Source: Pedobacter sp. MC2016-14
GTDB lineage: Bacteria; Bacteroidota; Bacteroidia; Sphingobacteriales; Sphingobacteriaceae
Length of the DNA stretch: 64,000 nucleotides
Direction of reading: 5' to 3'
NCBI RefSeq assembly: GCF_020991475.1
Contig: NZ_JAJMPA010000003.1
Span: forward strand, 651,771 to 715,770
Shown here: positions 44,041 to 52,959 of the stretch, piece after piece
Position numbering within the stretch: position 1 is the stretch's first letter
How the letters are laid out: each line of letters opens with the position of its first letter
Notes under the pieces: generated by a model
What the model was told of the DNA's origin: nothing
Database searches by the model: none
Seen by the model: the letters and a program-made list of their open reading frames with translations, nothing else
Made by a program: the position numbers and the translations under genes

Positions 44041-46173
44041 ATGAAACCAAACGCAAATAAATTTATATTGATCCTTTCTTTGTTGGTTATTATAGCTGGA
44101 CAAAGTTTACGTGCCCAGTCATCTGGTGACGATGCGGCAATGAAAAGTGCAACAGCTGCTTTTAAAGCGCTAAAATATGCATCCGCCATTAAGCAGTTGA
44201 GTGTCATTGTAAGAAAAGATACAGGTAACGTTAAAGCCATAGAAATGCTGGCTTACAGTTATAAAATGACCAATAATTATGAAGGGGCCTTAGACTGGTA
44301 TGATCAACTGATCAGACAAAAAGGAGTTAAACCTGAATGGGCATTGAATTATGCTCAAGTATTGGCCAATGTGCAACAATATGAACGTTCTGAAGGCTTT
44401 TACAGGAAATACCTTTCTTTAGTACCGGAAGATAAACGTGCGGCTGCTTTTTCTGCCAGTAACATCTCTAACATCCGTAGAAATTCTGGTCACTGGAAGT
44501 TAGGTTTTACTAACCTGAATACAAGTAGTGCTGATTATGCACCAGCCTTTTATAAGGATGGGTTGATGTTTAGCAGCAATAGAAAAACCGGAACGTTATC
44601 TAAAAGAGTTTGGCAATGGGATAATACACCTTTTACAAATTTGTATGCAGTTGCAAAACTGAAAGACATTAAAGTGGTAAATCCGGATAGTATTATTGGG
44701 GCGGCCAAGCCTGGTACCATGCAAAAAACGCGTTTTAACGATGACGATACCCCGCCTACCAGCAACGACACGAGAACACTTGGACAGTATACTGCAACTG
44801 TTGAGCGCGATGTACTTAGCGCTGTTGGGCCTAAACAGGAATACACAAAACTCTTGCCTGGATTAAATACCAAATACCATGACGGTGCCGCTGCAAGTTT
44901 TCCTGATGGCTCTGTAATTTTTACCAGGAACAATTATTACAAAGGCTCTGCTAAGAAGAGCAAAGATGGCATTATGAAGCTAAAGCTTTATATTGCTGAA
45001 GGTGCAACGTTAGGTAACATCACGGAGTTTCCTTACAATAGTGATGAATATTCTACCGGACACCCTGCTTTGAGCAAAGACGGCACGATACTGGTTTTTG
45101 CATCGGATATGCCTGGCGGTTTTGGTGGTACTGACTTATACTATAGTGTAAGATCTGGATCCGGGCAATTCACCAGACCTGTTAATTTAGGCAAACAGAT
45201 CAATACTGAGGGAAATGAAATGTTCCCAAGTTTGGATAAAGATGGCAATTTATATTTTGCTTCAAATGGTTTGGCAGGCTTAGGCGGCCTGGATATTTTT
45301 GAAGTGCCTTTGAAGGAAATGAGACCAGTTGCTGCCCCCCATAACATGGGTGCTCCTATCAACTCACAAACGGATGATTTTGGTTTGATTATGGCCGATG
45401 ACTTAAAGTCTGGCTACTTAAGCTCAAACAGAAAAGGGAATGATGACATCTACCGCTTTAACCGGGTATCTTACCGTATTATCCTTGAAGGTGTGGTGAG
45501 GGATTCGAGAACTAAACTTCCAATTCCTAATGCGAGAATTTTATTCCGCTCACTGGATGGCGCAGATACCGTACGTACAAATGGAAAAGGTGAATATAGA
45601 AAAGATATGCCGAGAGAAACAGATTATGAGATGACAACTCAAAAAATCAGTTATGTAAGTAATATGGGCTTTGTAAGCTCTGAAGGTATTGAGCAGGATT
45701 CTACCATCAAAAGAGATATTTTGCTAAGCAAAGCAGAAAGTAAACAACAGTATGTGTTAAACCACTGCGACTCTATGAAGCGGGTATTTGCAGTTCAGAA
45801 CATCTATTATGATTTGGACAGAGCAGAGATTAGACGTGATGCCAGACCCGCATTAGATGATCTGATAGACTTAATGCGTAAATATCCTGAAATAACTGTA
45901 AATACTTCAAGCCATTGCGATAGTCGCGCATCTGAATCTTACAACAGGGATCTTTCTCTGCGCAGAGGTGAGAATGCCAAAGCATATCTTGTTGCAAGAG
46001 GTGTTTCTCCAAGCAGGGTTAGCGTTGAGTACTATGGTAAAACAAGACTGGTAAACAGATGCTTTGATGGGATGCCTTGTTCTGAAGCAGATCAGCAGTT
46101 GAACAGACGTACCGAGTTTGATGTAATCATCAATGGTGTAAACATCACCAGAACAAACTGCGACGATATGTAA
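44041..46173 (+). CDS. PorE-like protein: TPR, PD40 propeller, regulatory-like and OmpA domains
   Basis: A 710-residue periplasmic protein with an N-terminal signal peptide (ending LRAQ; no lipobox Cys). Domains in order are TPR-like repeats (about residues 30-140), a PD40/WD40-like propeller (about 165-470; DLYYSVRSGSGQF and GGLDIFEVPL), a carboxypeptidase-regulatory-like beta domain (about 480-560), and an OmpA-C peptidoglycan-binding domain (about 590-700; NTSSHCDSRASESYNRDLSL and RRTEFDVIING). This order matches P. gingivalis PorE, which ties the type IX secretion complex to peptidoglycan through PorP. It is 6 bases after the PorP/SprF gene, so the three genes form one operon. Confidence 0.88.
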   Translation: MKPNANKFILILSLLVIIAGQSLRAQSSGDDAAMKSATAAFKALKYASAIKQLSVIVRKDTGNVKAIEMLAYSYKMTNNYEGALDWYDQLIRQKGVKPEWALNYAQVLANVQQYERSEGFYRKYLSLVPEDKRAAAFSASNISNIRRNSGHWKLGFTNLNTSSADYAPAFYKDGLMFSSNRKTGTLSKRVWQWDNTPFTNLYAVAKLKDIKVVNPDSIIGAAKPGTMQKTRFNDDDTPPTSNDTRTLGQYTATVERDVLSAVGPKQEYTKLLPGLNTKYHDGAAASFPDGSVIFTRNNYYKGSAKKSKDGIMKLKLYIAEGATLGNITEFPYNSDEYSTGHPALSKDGTILVFASDMPGGFGGTDLYYSVRSGSGQFTRPVNLGKQINTEGNEMFPSLDKDGNLYFASNGLAGLGGLDIFEVPLKEMRPVAAPHNMGAPINSQTDDFGLIMADDLKSGYLSSNRKGNDDIYRFNRVSYRIILEGVVRDSRTKLPIPNARILFRSLDGADTVRTNGKGEYRKDMPRETDYEMTTQKISYVSNMGFVSSEGIEQDSTIKRDILLSKAESKQQYVLNHCDSMKRVFAVQNIYYDLDRAEIRRDARPALDDLIDLMRKYPEITVNTSSHCDSRASESYNRDLSLRRGENAKAYLVARGVSPSRVSVEYYGKTRLVNRCFDGMPCSEADQQLNRRTEFDVIINGVNITRTNCDDM

Positions 46174-46270
46174 CATTCCTCGCCTGGCGGGGTTGTTCCT
46201 TCCTCATGAAAGTTAGGTTTGCATGAAATGAGGATTGCTACTCATTTCTAAATCACTAAGCATACAAAGA

Positions 46271-46318
46271 GATCATAAAAAAGCCTATCCGAAAAAACGG
46301 ATAGGCTTTTTTATGATC
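46271..46318. terminator. Bidirectional terminator between PorE-like and sugar transferase genes
   Basis: A perfect 21-base stem (46271-46291 with 46298-46318) around a 6-base loop, with A-runs and T-runs on both sides, serves the two convergent operons. Confidence 0.92.
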
Positions 46319-46328
46319 TTGTTTTAAG

Positions 46329-47399
46329 CTATACTTGCTCTTTTTGAACTACAGCAGGGAAAGTTTGCAGGATGATTTTAAAGTCTAGCCAGAATGAATA
46401 ATTCTGCGCATAGAAATTATCCAGCTTTTTACGTTCTCTTTCAGACATATCAGCCTTTCCTCTTCTGCTTACCTGCCATAATCCGGTTAAACCTGCAGGA
46501 CCAAGAAAACGCATTGACCATTCATTAGAAGTCAGCATTTCTGCTTCATACAGTGGCAATGGACGGTTTCCTACTACAGACATATCGCCGAAGAAAACAT
46601 TTAAAAGTTGAGGCAGCTCATCTATACTGTATTTTCTGATGAAGTGTCCAAATTTAGTGATTCTTGGATCATTCTTTAATTTCACAAAAGTTGTGGCGCC
46701 GGTTTCTGACTTGTCATATTGATTAAGTTCATTACTTAACGCCTGAAGCTCATTACTGGCATTGGCACGCATAGAACGAAACTTGTAGAAGTCGAACACC
46801 TGATACCCGGTCCCTACCCTTTTACTTTTAAAAATAATTGGCCCCTTAGATTCAATAGCAATGATAATGGCTACAATTAATAAAAAAGGAGAAAGCACTA
46901 ATAAAACCATACCTGAACTTACAATGTCAAATATTCTTTTGTAAATAGGGATTTTGTACGTAACATCAATTTTAGCAAGGTCTGCCATCTGAGGTTTGAT
47001 GAGTTTAAACTTCACCAAAAAAATGATCCGCTCGCAAAGATCTTCCAATGGAACCGGAGACACATAAAGGTCATTCACTTTATGCTTCATCGCCATTTCC
47101 CTGATTTCGGGATCTGCAGATTTAGAAAGCAATACGATAACCAATCCTTTTAATAAAGGATCTTTCTTTATTGACCTGATAAATTCAAAAGATTTCACTT
47201 TATCATCTACTTCCATCACAATGACGTCTGGTAAATTGAATAAAGATTGGTCTTTAAGGTAATTAATGCAGTCTTCTATAGTAGGTTCCTGATGCAGAAA
47301 AAATGTCTGCTCTAACCTGGGTAAAGCTTCCTCTTTAAAAGATTCCCCGGAATAAAGTAACCTGATTGGATTTTTTGAACTAACCTCGGATTGAATCAT
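46329..47399 (-). CDS. Pseudo-receiver domain fused to initiating sugar-phosphate transferase
   Basis: A 356-residue protein. The C-terminal part (about residues 150-350) is a monotopic polyprenyl-phosphate sugar-1-phosphate transferase: KRIFDIVSSGMVLLVLSPFL (membrane-inserted helix), FYKFRSMR, YSIDELPQLLNVFFGDMS with the catalytic Asp-Glu pair, VGNRPLP and GLTGLWQVSRRGK. It lacks the multi-helix N-terminus of WbaP-type enzymes. Instead the first 135 residues have a response-regulator fold without its acidic pair, with Glu63 where the phospho-Asp should be and no conserved Lys. It starts the polysaccharide repeat unit on the lipid carrier. It overlaps the response regulator gene by 20 bases. 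Confidence 0.88.
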   Translation of the reverse strand: MIQSEVSSKNPIRLLYSGESFKEEALPRLEQTFFLHQEPTIEDCINYLKDQSLFNLPDVIVMEVDDKVKSFEFIRSIKKDPLLKGLVIVLLSKSADPEIREMAMKHKVNDLYVSPVPLEDLCERIIFLVKFKLIKPQMADLAKIDVTYKIPIYKRIFDIVSSGMVLLVLSPFLLIVAIIIAIESKGPIIFKSKRVGTGYQVFDFYKFRSMRANASNELQALSNELNQYDKSETGATTFVKLKNDPRITKFGHFIRKYSIDELPQLLNVFFGDMSVVGNRPLPLYEAEMLTSNEWSMRFLGPAGLTGLWQVSRRGKADMSERERKKLDNFYAQNYSFWLDFKIILQTFPAVVQKEQV

Positions 47400-47769
47400 A
47401 CTTTAAGAAAACATTAGAAATTGCTGTTTTTAATTGCGCAGGATTGAATGGTTTTGGGATGAAATCATCCACGGTGAAACTCATTTTAGATACCAATCCT
47501 TCTAAATCACTGGCACCTGATAAGATAATTACAGGTGTATGTCTGTAAAAGCCACTTATTTTTAGATTGTAAATGAATGAACTTCCGTCAAAATAAGGCA
47601 TTTCAAGATCTGATATAATTAAGGCGGGCGAATGGCCTTCTTCCAACCAGGTTAAGGCCTCCACCCCGCTGGTTTTGATAATTAAGTCATATTCAGCAGA
47701 TAAAACAAAATTCAACAATTTGAGAATTGTGATTTCATCATCTACGATAAGTATTTGTTTCTTAGACAT
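47380..47769 (-). CDS. Single-domain response regulator
   Basis: A 129-residue CheY-like receiver with an intact active site: ILIVDDE (acidic pair), the phospho-Asp in IISDLEMPYFDG (Asp54), VIILSGAS (Thr/Ser position) and the Lys in PKPFNP. There is no output domain. The gene overlaps the following sugar transferase gene by 20 bases, and that enzyme begins with a degenerate receiver domain, so the two probably act together. The cognate kinase is not adjacent. Confidence 0.9.
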   Translation of the reverse strand: MSKKQILIVDDEITILKLLNFVLSAEYDLIIKTSGVEALTWLEEGHSPALIISDLEMPYFDGSSFIYNLKISGFYRHTPVIILSGASDLEGLVSKMSFTVDDFIPKPFNPAQLKTAISNVFLKYDSIRG

Positions 47770-47870
47770 ACCAAATTAAATATTCCACATCCATTTAATA
47801 AACGAACATACGAAATTATAACAGAATGTGCTGAATTTTATACTATAAAAATCAAAATTGCCATTATTGG

Positions 47871-47912
47871 CAAAAAAAAAGCTGAAACATATGCATTTAT
47901 GTTTCAGCTTTT
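47871..47912 (-). terminator. Terminator of the glycine-zipper lipoprotein gene
   Basis: On the minus strand a 15-base stem (47898-47912 with 47877-47891) and a 6-base loop run into a T9 stretch, 39 bases past the stop of the lipoprotein gene. Confidence 0.88.
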
Positions 47913-47950
47913 AAATATAACATTAAAATAATGTTAGCTAATGATTAGCA

Positions 47951-48412
47951 CTATTGAGCACGGCCAGACTTTTTATCTTCACCACGGCCAATAAGATAAC
48001 CAGCACCTGCTCCGGCTACACCACCGATAATAGCACCTTTTCCTTTACCAATTAACGCGCCACCAACTGCACCAGCACCGGCCCCTATTAATGTACCTTT
48101 TGCTGCACTACTCCAACCTTTCTTTTTGGTTGTGGTGGTAGTAGTGGTAGTTTGACTTGTTGCAGGTGCTGCATTGGCTGATGCCCGTTGCTCTGCAAGC
48201 ATAAGCGTACGTTTCTCTTCTGCTACTCGTGCCACTTCTTTCTGACGATCTGCTTCTTGTTTTTGCATCACAACAGCTTTATTCAAACTGTCTAACCTGA
48301 TACTGTCTTTTACAGCTTTAACGGCAGCTTGCATAGCAGCTTCTTCTTTTGCTTTATTTGTACATGCCGAAAAAACGACAGCGATTGCGAATATTGCGAA
48401 TAACCTTTTCAT
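47951..48412 (-). CDS. Glycine-zipper lipoprotein
   Basis: A 153-residue small envelope protein. The lipobox VFSAC (Cys17) is followed by a charged Ala/Lys/Glu-rich helix (about residues 20-75), a Thr-rich linker with nine consecutive Thr residues, and a glycine-zipper domain (about residues 103-142; GTLIGAGAGAVGGALIGKGK then GAIIGGVAGAGAGYLIGRG). Such domains insert in or line the outer membrane. It is a single-gene unit bounded by a terminator. Function is not established. Confidence 0.85.
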   Translation of the reverse strand: MKRLFAIFAIAVVFSACTNKAKEEAAMQAAVKAVKDSIRLDSLNKAVVMQKQEADRQKEVARVAEEKRTLMLAEQRASANAAPATSQTTTTTTTTKKKGWSSAAKGTLIGAGAGAVGGALIGKGKGAIIGGVAGAGAGYLIGRGEDKKSGRAQ

Positions 48413-48477
48413 AATAATAAATTTAATTTGTTTTGTTAATGATAACTTAGAAAAAATGATGCCAAACTTAAAACTGG

Positions 48478-48660
48478 CTATTTATCTTCTAACGGGGAAT
48501 GCCCGATACGCGCGCTGGTATCAGAGTCATCATCCTCACCATCTGGGTTATGGGAGATGCGATCACTGTCCTGATCATAACGAATACGGTTGTCTGAAGA
48601 ACCATCTGCATCTAATCCCAAATTTTCTGTATCTGGTAGTACTTGCTTTTGCTGTTTCAT
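48478..48660 (-). CDS. Small acidic hypothetical protein
   Basis: A 60-residue, very hydrophilic frame rich in Asp, Ser and Gly, with no hydrophobic core, so probably disordered (LDADGSSDNRIRYDQDSD and PDGEDDDSDTSARIGH). It lies divergently 91 bases from the cold-shock gene and 65 bases upstream of the lipoprotein gene. A plus-strand frame over the same bases has a Cys/His-rich composition typical of antisense shadows, which favours the minus strand. I do not recognise a family. Confidence 0.5.
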   Translation of the reverse strand: MKQQKQVLPDTENLGLDADGSSDNRIRYDQDSDRISHNPDGEDDDSDTSARIGHSPLEDK

Positions 48661-48751
48661 ATTCTATACGTTTAAATACATAACAAATGTTAGGCTTTTA
48701 GGTTTTTACCTTTCTATTCATTACTTTCACTGCATATATAGATTACATGAT

Positions 48752-48958
48752 ATGAGTACATTAGGAAAAGTTAAATGGTTCAATTCTTCTAAAGGGTTTG
48801 GTTTTATCACTCCTGAACAAGGAGGAAAAGATATTTTTGTTCATTTTTCAGCAATTGCAGGAGATGCATTTAAAAATCTCACTGAAGGAGATAGTGTTGA
48901 ATTTGAATTAAACGAAGGAAAAAAAGGCCCTGAAGCCTCAAATGTTAAGGTTCTTTAA
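48752..48958 (+). CDS. Cold-shock domain protein
   Basis: A 68-residue CSD protein binding single-stranded RNA or DNA and acting as RNA chaperone. The ATG at 48752 gives the standard start MSTLGKVKWFNSSKGFGFIT; the open frame extends 54 codons upstream without coding character. RNP1 (KGFGFI) and RNP2 (DIFVHF) are intact. It has its own leader region of about 90 bases and a terminator-like hairpin behind it, so it is a single-gene unit. Confidence 0.95.
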   Translation: MSTLGKVKWFNSSKGFGFITPEQGGKDIFVHFSAIAGDAFKNLTEGDSVEFELNEGKKGPEASNVKVL

Positions 48959-49005
48959 TCTGATTGATTTCGCTTAAATGACGCTGGTCATAACAGCTAA
49001 CATAT

Positions 49006-49035
49006 AGAGGATGTCTTTGCAGGCATCCTCTTTTG
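49006..49035 (+). terminator. Terminator after the cold-shock gene
   Basis: AGAGGATG (49006-49013) pairs with CATCCTCT (49024-49031) over a 10-base loop and is followed by TTTG. It lies about 50 bases past the stop. Confidence 0.65.
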
Positions 49036-49069
49036 TTTATATATAACTAGCTTTTATATTATAATACGG

Positions 49070-49900
49070 ATGGAGACAAAAAAATACACGATTAGCATCC
49101 TTGGTTGCGGATGGTACGGACTGGCAATGGGAGGCTGCCTTGTTAAAAATGGTCACACTGTTAAGGGCTCTACAACTTCTGAAAATAAACTGGCCTTACT
49201 TGAAAAGGCCGGCATACAGCCTTACCTATTAAACTTAACAGACGATACCGCAACCGTCGCGGCTGACTTTTTTAAATCAGAGCTGCTGATCATAGCCTTG
49301 CCTCCAAAAAAGCTAACTACAGAAAAACAGGCTTACGATAAATGCATTGAGAGAATTGCAGCACTGGCCACAGCAGATGATGTTAAGCAAGTTATCTTTA
49401 TCAGTTCTACTTCTGTTTATAAAGACAGCTGCGATTTGGTGGATGAGTATACGCGACCCCATGCCAGTACCTCCTCAGCAGAAGGAATTTTAGCTGCTGA
49501 GCATCTACTTTTCATGAACAACGGTTTTGTTACTACAGTGATCAGATTTGCGGGGCTGGTTGGACCGGAAAGAGCACCCGGTCGTTTTTTTGCCGGTAAA
49601 AAAGACATTCCAAATGGAAAAGCGCCTATAAACCTTATTCATTTGGATGATTGCCTTGGTATCACCCTTGCTATCATTGAGCTGTCTGCATTTGGGAATA
49701 TCTATAATGCTTGTTGCCCGCATCACCCCGAAAAGCAGGATTTTTATACCAGAGCTACTTTAAATATAGGATTGCCTGTTCCTGCTTTTAAAGATGAACT
49801 TTTAACCTGGAAAAAAATATCGTCTGTACGTATTTCCGAAAATCTCAATTATCAATGGAAGGTGGGGAATTGGGATGAATGGCTTGAGGCTGAAAAATAA
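49070..49900 (+). CDS. YeeZ-like atypical SDR / NAD-dependent epimerase-like protein
   Basis: A 276-residue Rossmann-fold protein. The nucleotide-binding loop ISILGCGWYGLAMGGCLV is at residues 8-25; VIFISSTSVYKDS and VIRFAGLVGPER are extended-SDR-type segments, but the YxxxK dyad is replaced (AEGILAAEHLLF), which fits the atypical YeeZ-like subgroup. The substrate is unknown. The next gene starts 35 bases downstream on the same strand. Confidence 0.82.
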   Translation: METKKYTISILGCGWYGLAMGGCLVKNGHTVKGSTTSENKLALLEKAGIQPYLLNLTDDTATVAADFFKSELLIIALPPKKLTTEKQAYDKCIERIAALATADDVKQVIFISSTSVYKDSCDLVDEYTRPHASTSSAEGILAAEHLLFMNNGFVTTVIRFAGLVGPERAPGRFFAGKKDIPNGKAPINLIHLDDCLGITLAIIELSAFGNIYNACCPHHPEKQDFYTRATLNIGLPVPAFKDELLTWKKISSVRISENLNYQWKVGNWDEWLEAEK

Positions 49901-49935
49901 TTGATATATTGGGTGGCTTTAGAAGAAGATAATAT

Positions 49936-51321
49936 ATGAAGTTAACGATATGGGGCGCAGCTAAACAGGTTACCGGAAGCATGCACCTTTTGCAACTGGA
50001 GGGTTATACCATTTTGGTAGATTGTGGATTGGATTATGAAAAGGGCACATATCAAGAAGAAAACCAGTACTTTCCTTTCGATCCGCGTGAGATAGATGTG
50101 GTTATTTTAACACATGCACACATTGACCATTCTGGAAATTTACCCACACTGGTGAGACTTGGCTTTAGTGGTCAGATTTTAAGCACCGCAGCCACAGCCG
50201 ATTTAACCGAGATCCTATTGATGGACTCTGTGAATATCTTTTTGAGCAAACAGCAGAAAAGGTCTAAAGGTAGAAAACACCATAGCGGCCCACTGCCACT
50301 TTATGTTTATAAGCACGTTACAGAAACTATGGAGCGCTTTATAACAATAGGCTTTCATAAAGATTTCAAAATAAATACACAGGTATCGGTAACGTTCATT
50401 CCTGTTGGTCATTTGCTTGGTGCAGCGGCAGTGGTACTAACCGTAACCGAAAACGGCAGCCAGAAGAAAATTGCTTTTACCGGGGACATTGGCAGAAAGA
50501 ATTATCCTGTATTAACAGATCCGGAACCTATTCCACAAGTAGATTATTTAGTAACCGAATCTACCTATGGCGGCAGGCTACATTCTAAAGACAGCACCCT
50601 GCAGGATAAACTTATTGAAACCATAAATGAAACCTGCATTAAATTTCCGGGGCGGCTGATTATTCCAGCCTTTAGTATAGGAAGGACACAGTCACTTGTA
50701 TTTGCACTAAATAAGATCTTTAGCACAGGATTACTGCCGCCTGTTAAAGTTTTTGTTGACAGTCCACTGGCCAGTGCCGCAACGGAGGTATACAGAAAGC
50801 ATCATCAATTGGTGAACGAAGAGGCCAGGGCTTTTTATAACAGGGCTGGTGATGAATTTGAATTTGATGGTCTCTCTTATGTGCATGACAAGAGAGAGAG
50901 TATTTCGATTTCTAATTATCATGAACCCTGCATCATCATATCCTCTGCCGGGATGCTTGAAGGAGGGCGGATACAAGACCATTTATATTATAACATCCAG
51001 AACTATTATTGCACAATTTTATTTATCGGGTACTGCGCAAAAGGCACACTTGGAAGCCGCCTGTTGCGTGGAGATCCTATTGTGCGATTAAGGAACAGGG
51101 ACCTGATGGTATATGCAACCATTAAACAAACAGATCTGCTAAGCGGACATGGTGACCATGATGACCTGATCAATAATGCAAAGCATCAGAACCCTAAATT
51201 AACCAGGCATATTTTCCTGGTACACGGAGAAGATAAAAGTCTCCAAAGCCTGAGTAAGGCATTTAGCGAATTGGGATATACAGTAAGTATTCCTGAAAAA
51301 GGTGAAACTTTTATATTGTAA
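49936..51321 (+). CDS. Metallo-beta-lactamase/beta-CASP RNase family protein
   Basis: A 461-residue nuclease of the CPSF73/YSH1-like type. The zinc motif HAHIDHSGNL (near residue 57), VGHLLGAAAV, and the Asp in TGDIGRKNYPV belong to the MBL core. The beta-CASP insertion includes IPAFSIGRTQSLVFAL and ISSAGMLEGGRIQDH. The C-terminal RMMBL segment has LSGHGDHDDLI and IFLVHGEDKSLQSL. It should process or degrade RNA in the cytoplasm. Family assignment is firm; the RNA target is unknown. Confidence 0.92.
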   Translation: MKLTIWGAAKQVTGSMHLLQLEGYTILVDCGLDYEKGTYQEENQYFPFDPREIDVVILTHAHIDHSGNLPTLVRLGFSGQILSTAATADLTEILLMDSVNIFLSKQQKRSKGRKHHSGPLPLYVYKHVTETMERFITIGFHKDFKINTQVSVTFIPVGHLLGAAAVVLTVTENGSQKKIAFTGDIGRKNYPVLTDPEPIPQVDYLVTESTYGGRLHSKDSTLQDKLIETINETCIKFPGRLIIPAFSIGRTQSLVFALNKIFSTGLLPPVKVFVDSPLASAATEVYRKHHQLVNEEARAFYNRAGDEFEFDGLSYVHDKRESISISNYHEPCIIISSAGMLEGGRIQDHLYYNIQNYYCTILFIGYCAKGTLGSRLLRGDPIVRLRNRDLMVYATIKQTDLLSGHGDHDDLINNAKHQNPKLTRHIFLVHGEDKSLQSLSKAFSELGYTVSIPEKGETFIL

Positions 51322-51434
51322 TTTTATTTTTTGAGTTAAATTGTATCAAAAACTATACAGACAAATGCCTTTTTAAGCACAAGTAACTGCATAGAAATAA
51401 TTTTATGCATACATAATAAAGTGTTGATATATAG

Positions 51435-51451
51435 CTTATTTAAGAAATAAG
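51435..51451. other. Hairpin in the leader of the ompA-like gene
   Basis: CTTATTT and AAATAAG form a perfect 7-base stem over a 3-base loop, 75 bases before the start of the OmpA-like gene. It may stabilise or regulate this probably abundant mRNA. The 205-base gap holds no gene and no convincing consensus promoter. Confidence 0.3.
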
Positions 51452-51526
51452 GGAATTAAAACCGGCTTTGGCAGGATTATTTCTATTGGGTAGTCAAATC
51501 AGTAATAAACGAGCTGATGACATCTA

Positions 51527-52870
51527 ATGAATACAAAAATGAACTTAAAAATTACAAAATCGGCTTTGGTACTGTCCTTAGTAGGACTATCAAGCGCACT
51601 GTTTGCTCAGGACTCGGATACAACGAAACGTTTTGATAAAAAAGATTTCCGCACATGGTCAATTGGTTTAAACGGTGGTATGCTTACTCACTACACACCT
51701 TTCAACAACAGTAACAATGGTGATTATTACACGCCGAAAGAGAGCTGGGGTTACGGTGGTTACATCAAAAAACAAATTACTCCTGGATTTGGTTTACAGG
51801 CTGACTTCTTAGCTGGTAAAGTTGAAGGTATGAGAGCAAACGGTGCTTCTCTTACAACTGCTCAAAGAGATGCTTCTACTTTCTCTACCAGAATTGACTG
51901 GTCTGCAGCTTTAAAAGCTAATTTTACAATTGCTAACTTAAGCTTAAACCATAAAAATGGTGTATTTTCACCTTATTTAACTGCTGGTGCCGGTTACATG
52001 TCATCTAGTGCTGCTACTAACTTTGTAGGTGGTACTAATGATGGTTTCCAGGAAAACTGGTTTGTACCGGTTGGTGCAGGTTTTAAATTGGGATTATCTA
52101 ACACGATTAACCTTGATTTTGGTTATGACGTAAACTTCATGAAATCTCATAATTTTGACGGCTTAGTTGGTAATGCTAATGACAGATTCTCTTATGCACA
52201 CGCTGGTTTAGAGTTTGCACTGGGTAAAAAATCTAGTCCTCAATTGCAAAACTACAGTGCATTGGCTGCTTTACGTGAGCAAACTGCTGCTGAAAGTGCT
52301 GAGTTAAGAAGAGCATTATCTACACAAGAAGAAAATGCAAGAAGAGATAGAGAAGCTGCTGCTGCTAAATATGCTCAGGAAATGGGTGATGATGATGGTG
52401 ATGGTGTAGCTAACAAATTTGACAAATGTCCAGGTACTCCATCAGGAACAGTTGTTGATGGTGCTGGTTGTCCACTAAGAGCTCCTTCTCAAATTATCAG
52501 AGAAAAAGTTATTGTAACTGAAGCTGACCGTAAAGTTGTTGGTGAAGCAATTAAAAACTTAGAGTTTGAATTGGGTAAAGCTACAATTAAAGCTAAATCT
52601 TATGAAACTTTGAACCGTGTAGCTGCTTTATTGGTTGAGAAAAACTTTAGCCTTAAATTAGCTGGCCACACAGATAACACTGGTTCAATGGCTTTAAACT
52701 TACGTTTATCTAAAGACAGAGCAGAAGCTGTTAAAGCTTACTTAGTGTCTCAAGGTGCTAACCCATCAGTAATTGAAGCAACTGGTTACGGTCCAAACCA
52801 ACCAATTGCTACAAACAAAACTGCTGCTGGTCGTCAGCAAAACAGAAGAGTTGAATTCTCATTGTTCTAA
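51527..52870 (+). CDS. Major OmpA-family outer membrane protein
   Basis: A 447-residue protein with signal peptide (ending ALFAQ; the ATG at 51539 is an alternative start), an eight-stranded barrel (about residues 30-235), an alanine-rich helical linker, a Ca-binding thrombospondin-3-like segment DDDGDGVANKFDKCPGTPSG, and an OmpA-C domain binding peptidoglycan (GHTDNTGSMALNLRLSKDRA and GRQQNRRVEFSLF). Codon use is strongly biased (GCT, GGT, TTA, AAC, AGA), more than in the neighbours, a sign of high expression. It is a single-gene unit closed by a strong bidirectional terminator. Confidence 0.94.
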   Translation: MNTKMNLKITKSALVLSLVGLSSALFAQDSDTTKRFDKKDFRTWSIGLNGGMLTHYTPFNNSNNGDYYTPKESWGYGGYIKKQITPGFGLQADFLAGKVEGMRANGASLTTAQRDASTFSTRIDWSAALKANFTIANLSLNHKNGVFSPYLTAGAGYMSSSAATNFVGGTNDGFQENWFVPVGAGFKLGLSNTINLDFGYDVNFMKSHNFDGLVGNANDRFSYAHAGLEFALGKKSSPQLQNYSALAALREQTAAESAELRRALSTQEENARRDREAAAAKYAQEMGDDDGDGVANKFDKCPGTPSGTVVDGAGCPLRAPSQIIREKVIVTEADRKVVGEAIKNLEFELGKATIKAKSYETLNRVAALLVEKNFSLKLAGHTDNTGSMALNLRLSKDRAEAVKAYLVSQGANPSVIEATGYGPNQPIATNKTAAGRQQNRRVEFSLF

Positions 52871-52904
52871 ACCTTGTTTAGATCATCCAGATTCAATTCC
52901 GGAT

Positions 52905-52943
52905 ATAAAAAAAGCCCGCAAAAATTTTGCGGGCTTTTTTTAT
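52905..52943. terminator. Bidirectional terminator between ompA-like and crtY
   Basis: A 15-base stem (52905-52919 with 52929-52943, core GCCCGC/GCGGGC) with A and T tracts on both sides lies between the two convergent genes. Confidence 0.9.
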
Positions 52944-52959
52944 GACATGTAGGCAATGG

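Noticed and set aside
48456..48751. Plus-strand frames before the cold-shock gene
   Set aside because: Their Cys/His-rich composition and the well-placed standard CspA start at 48752 show they are non-coding.
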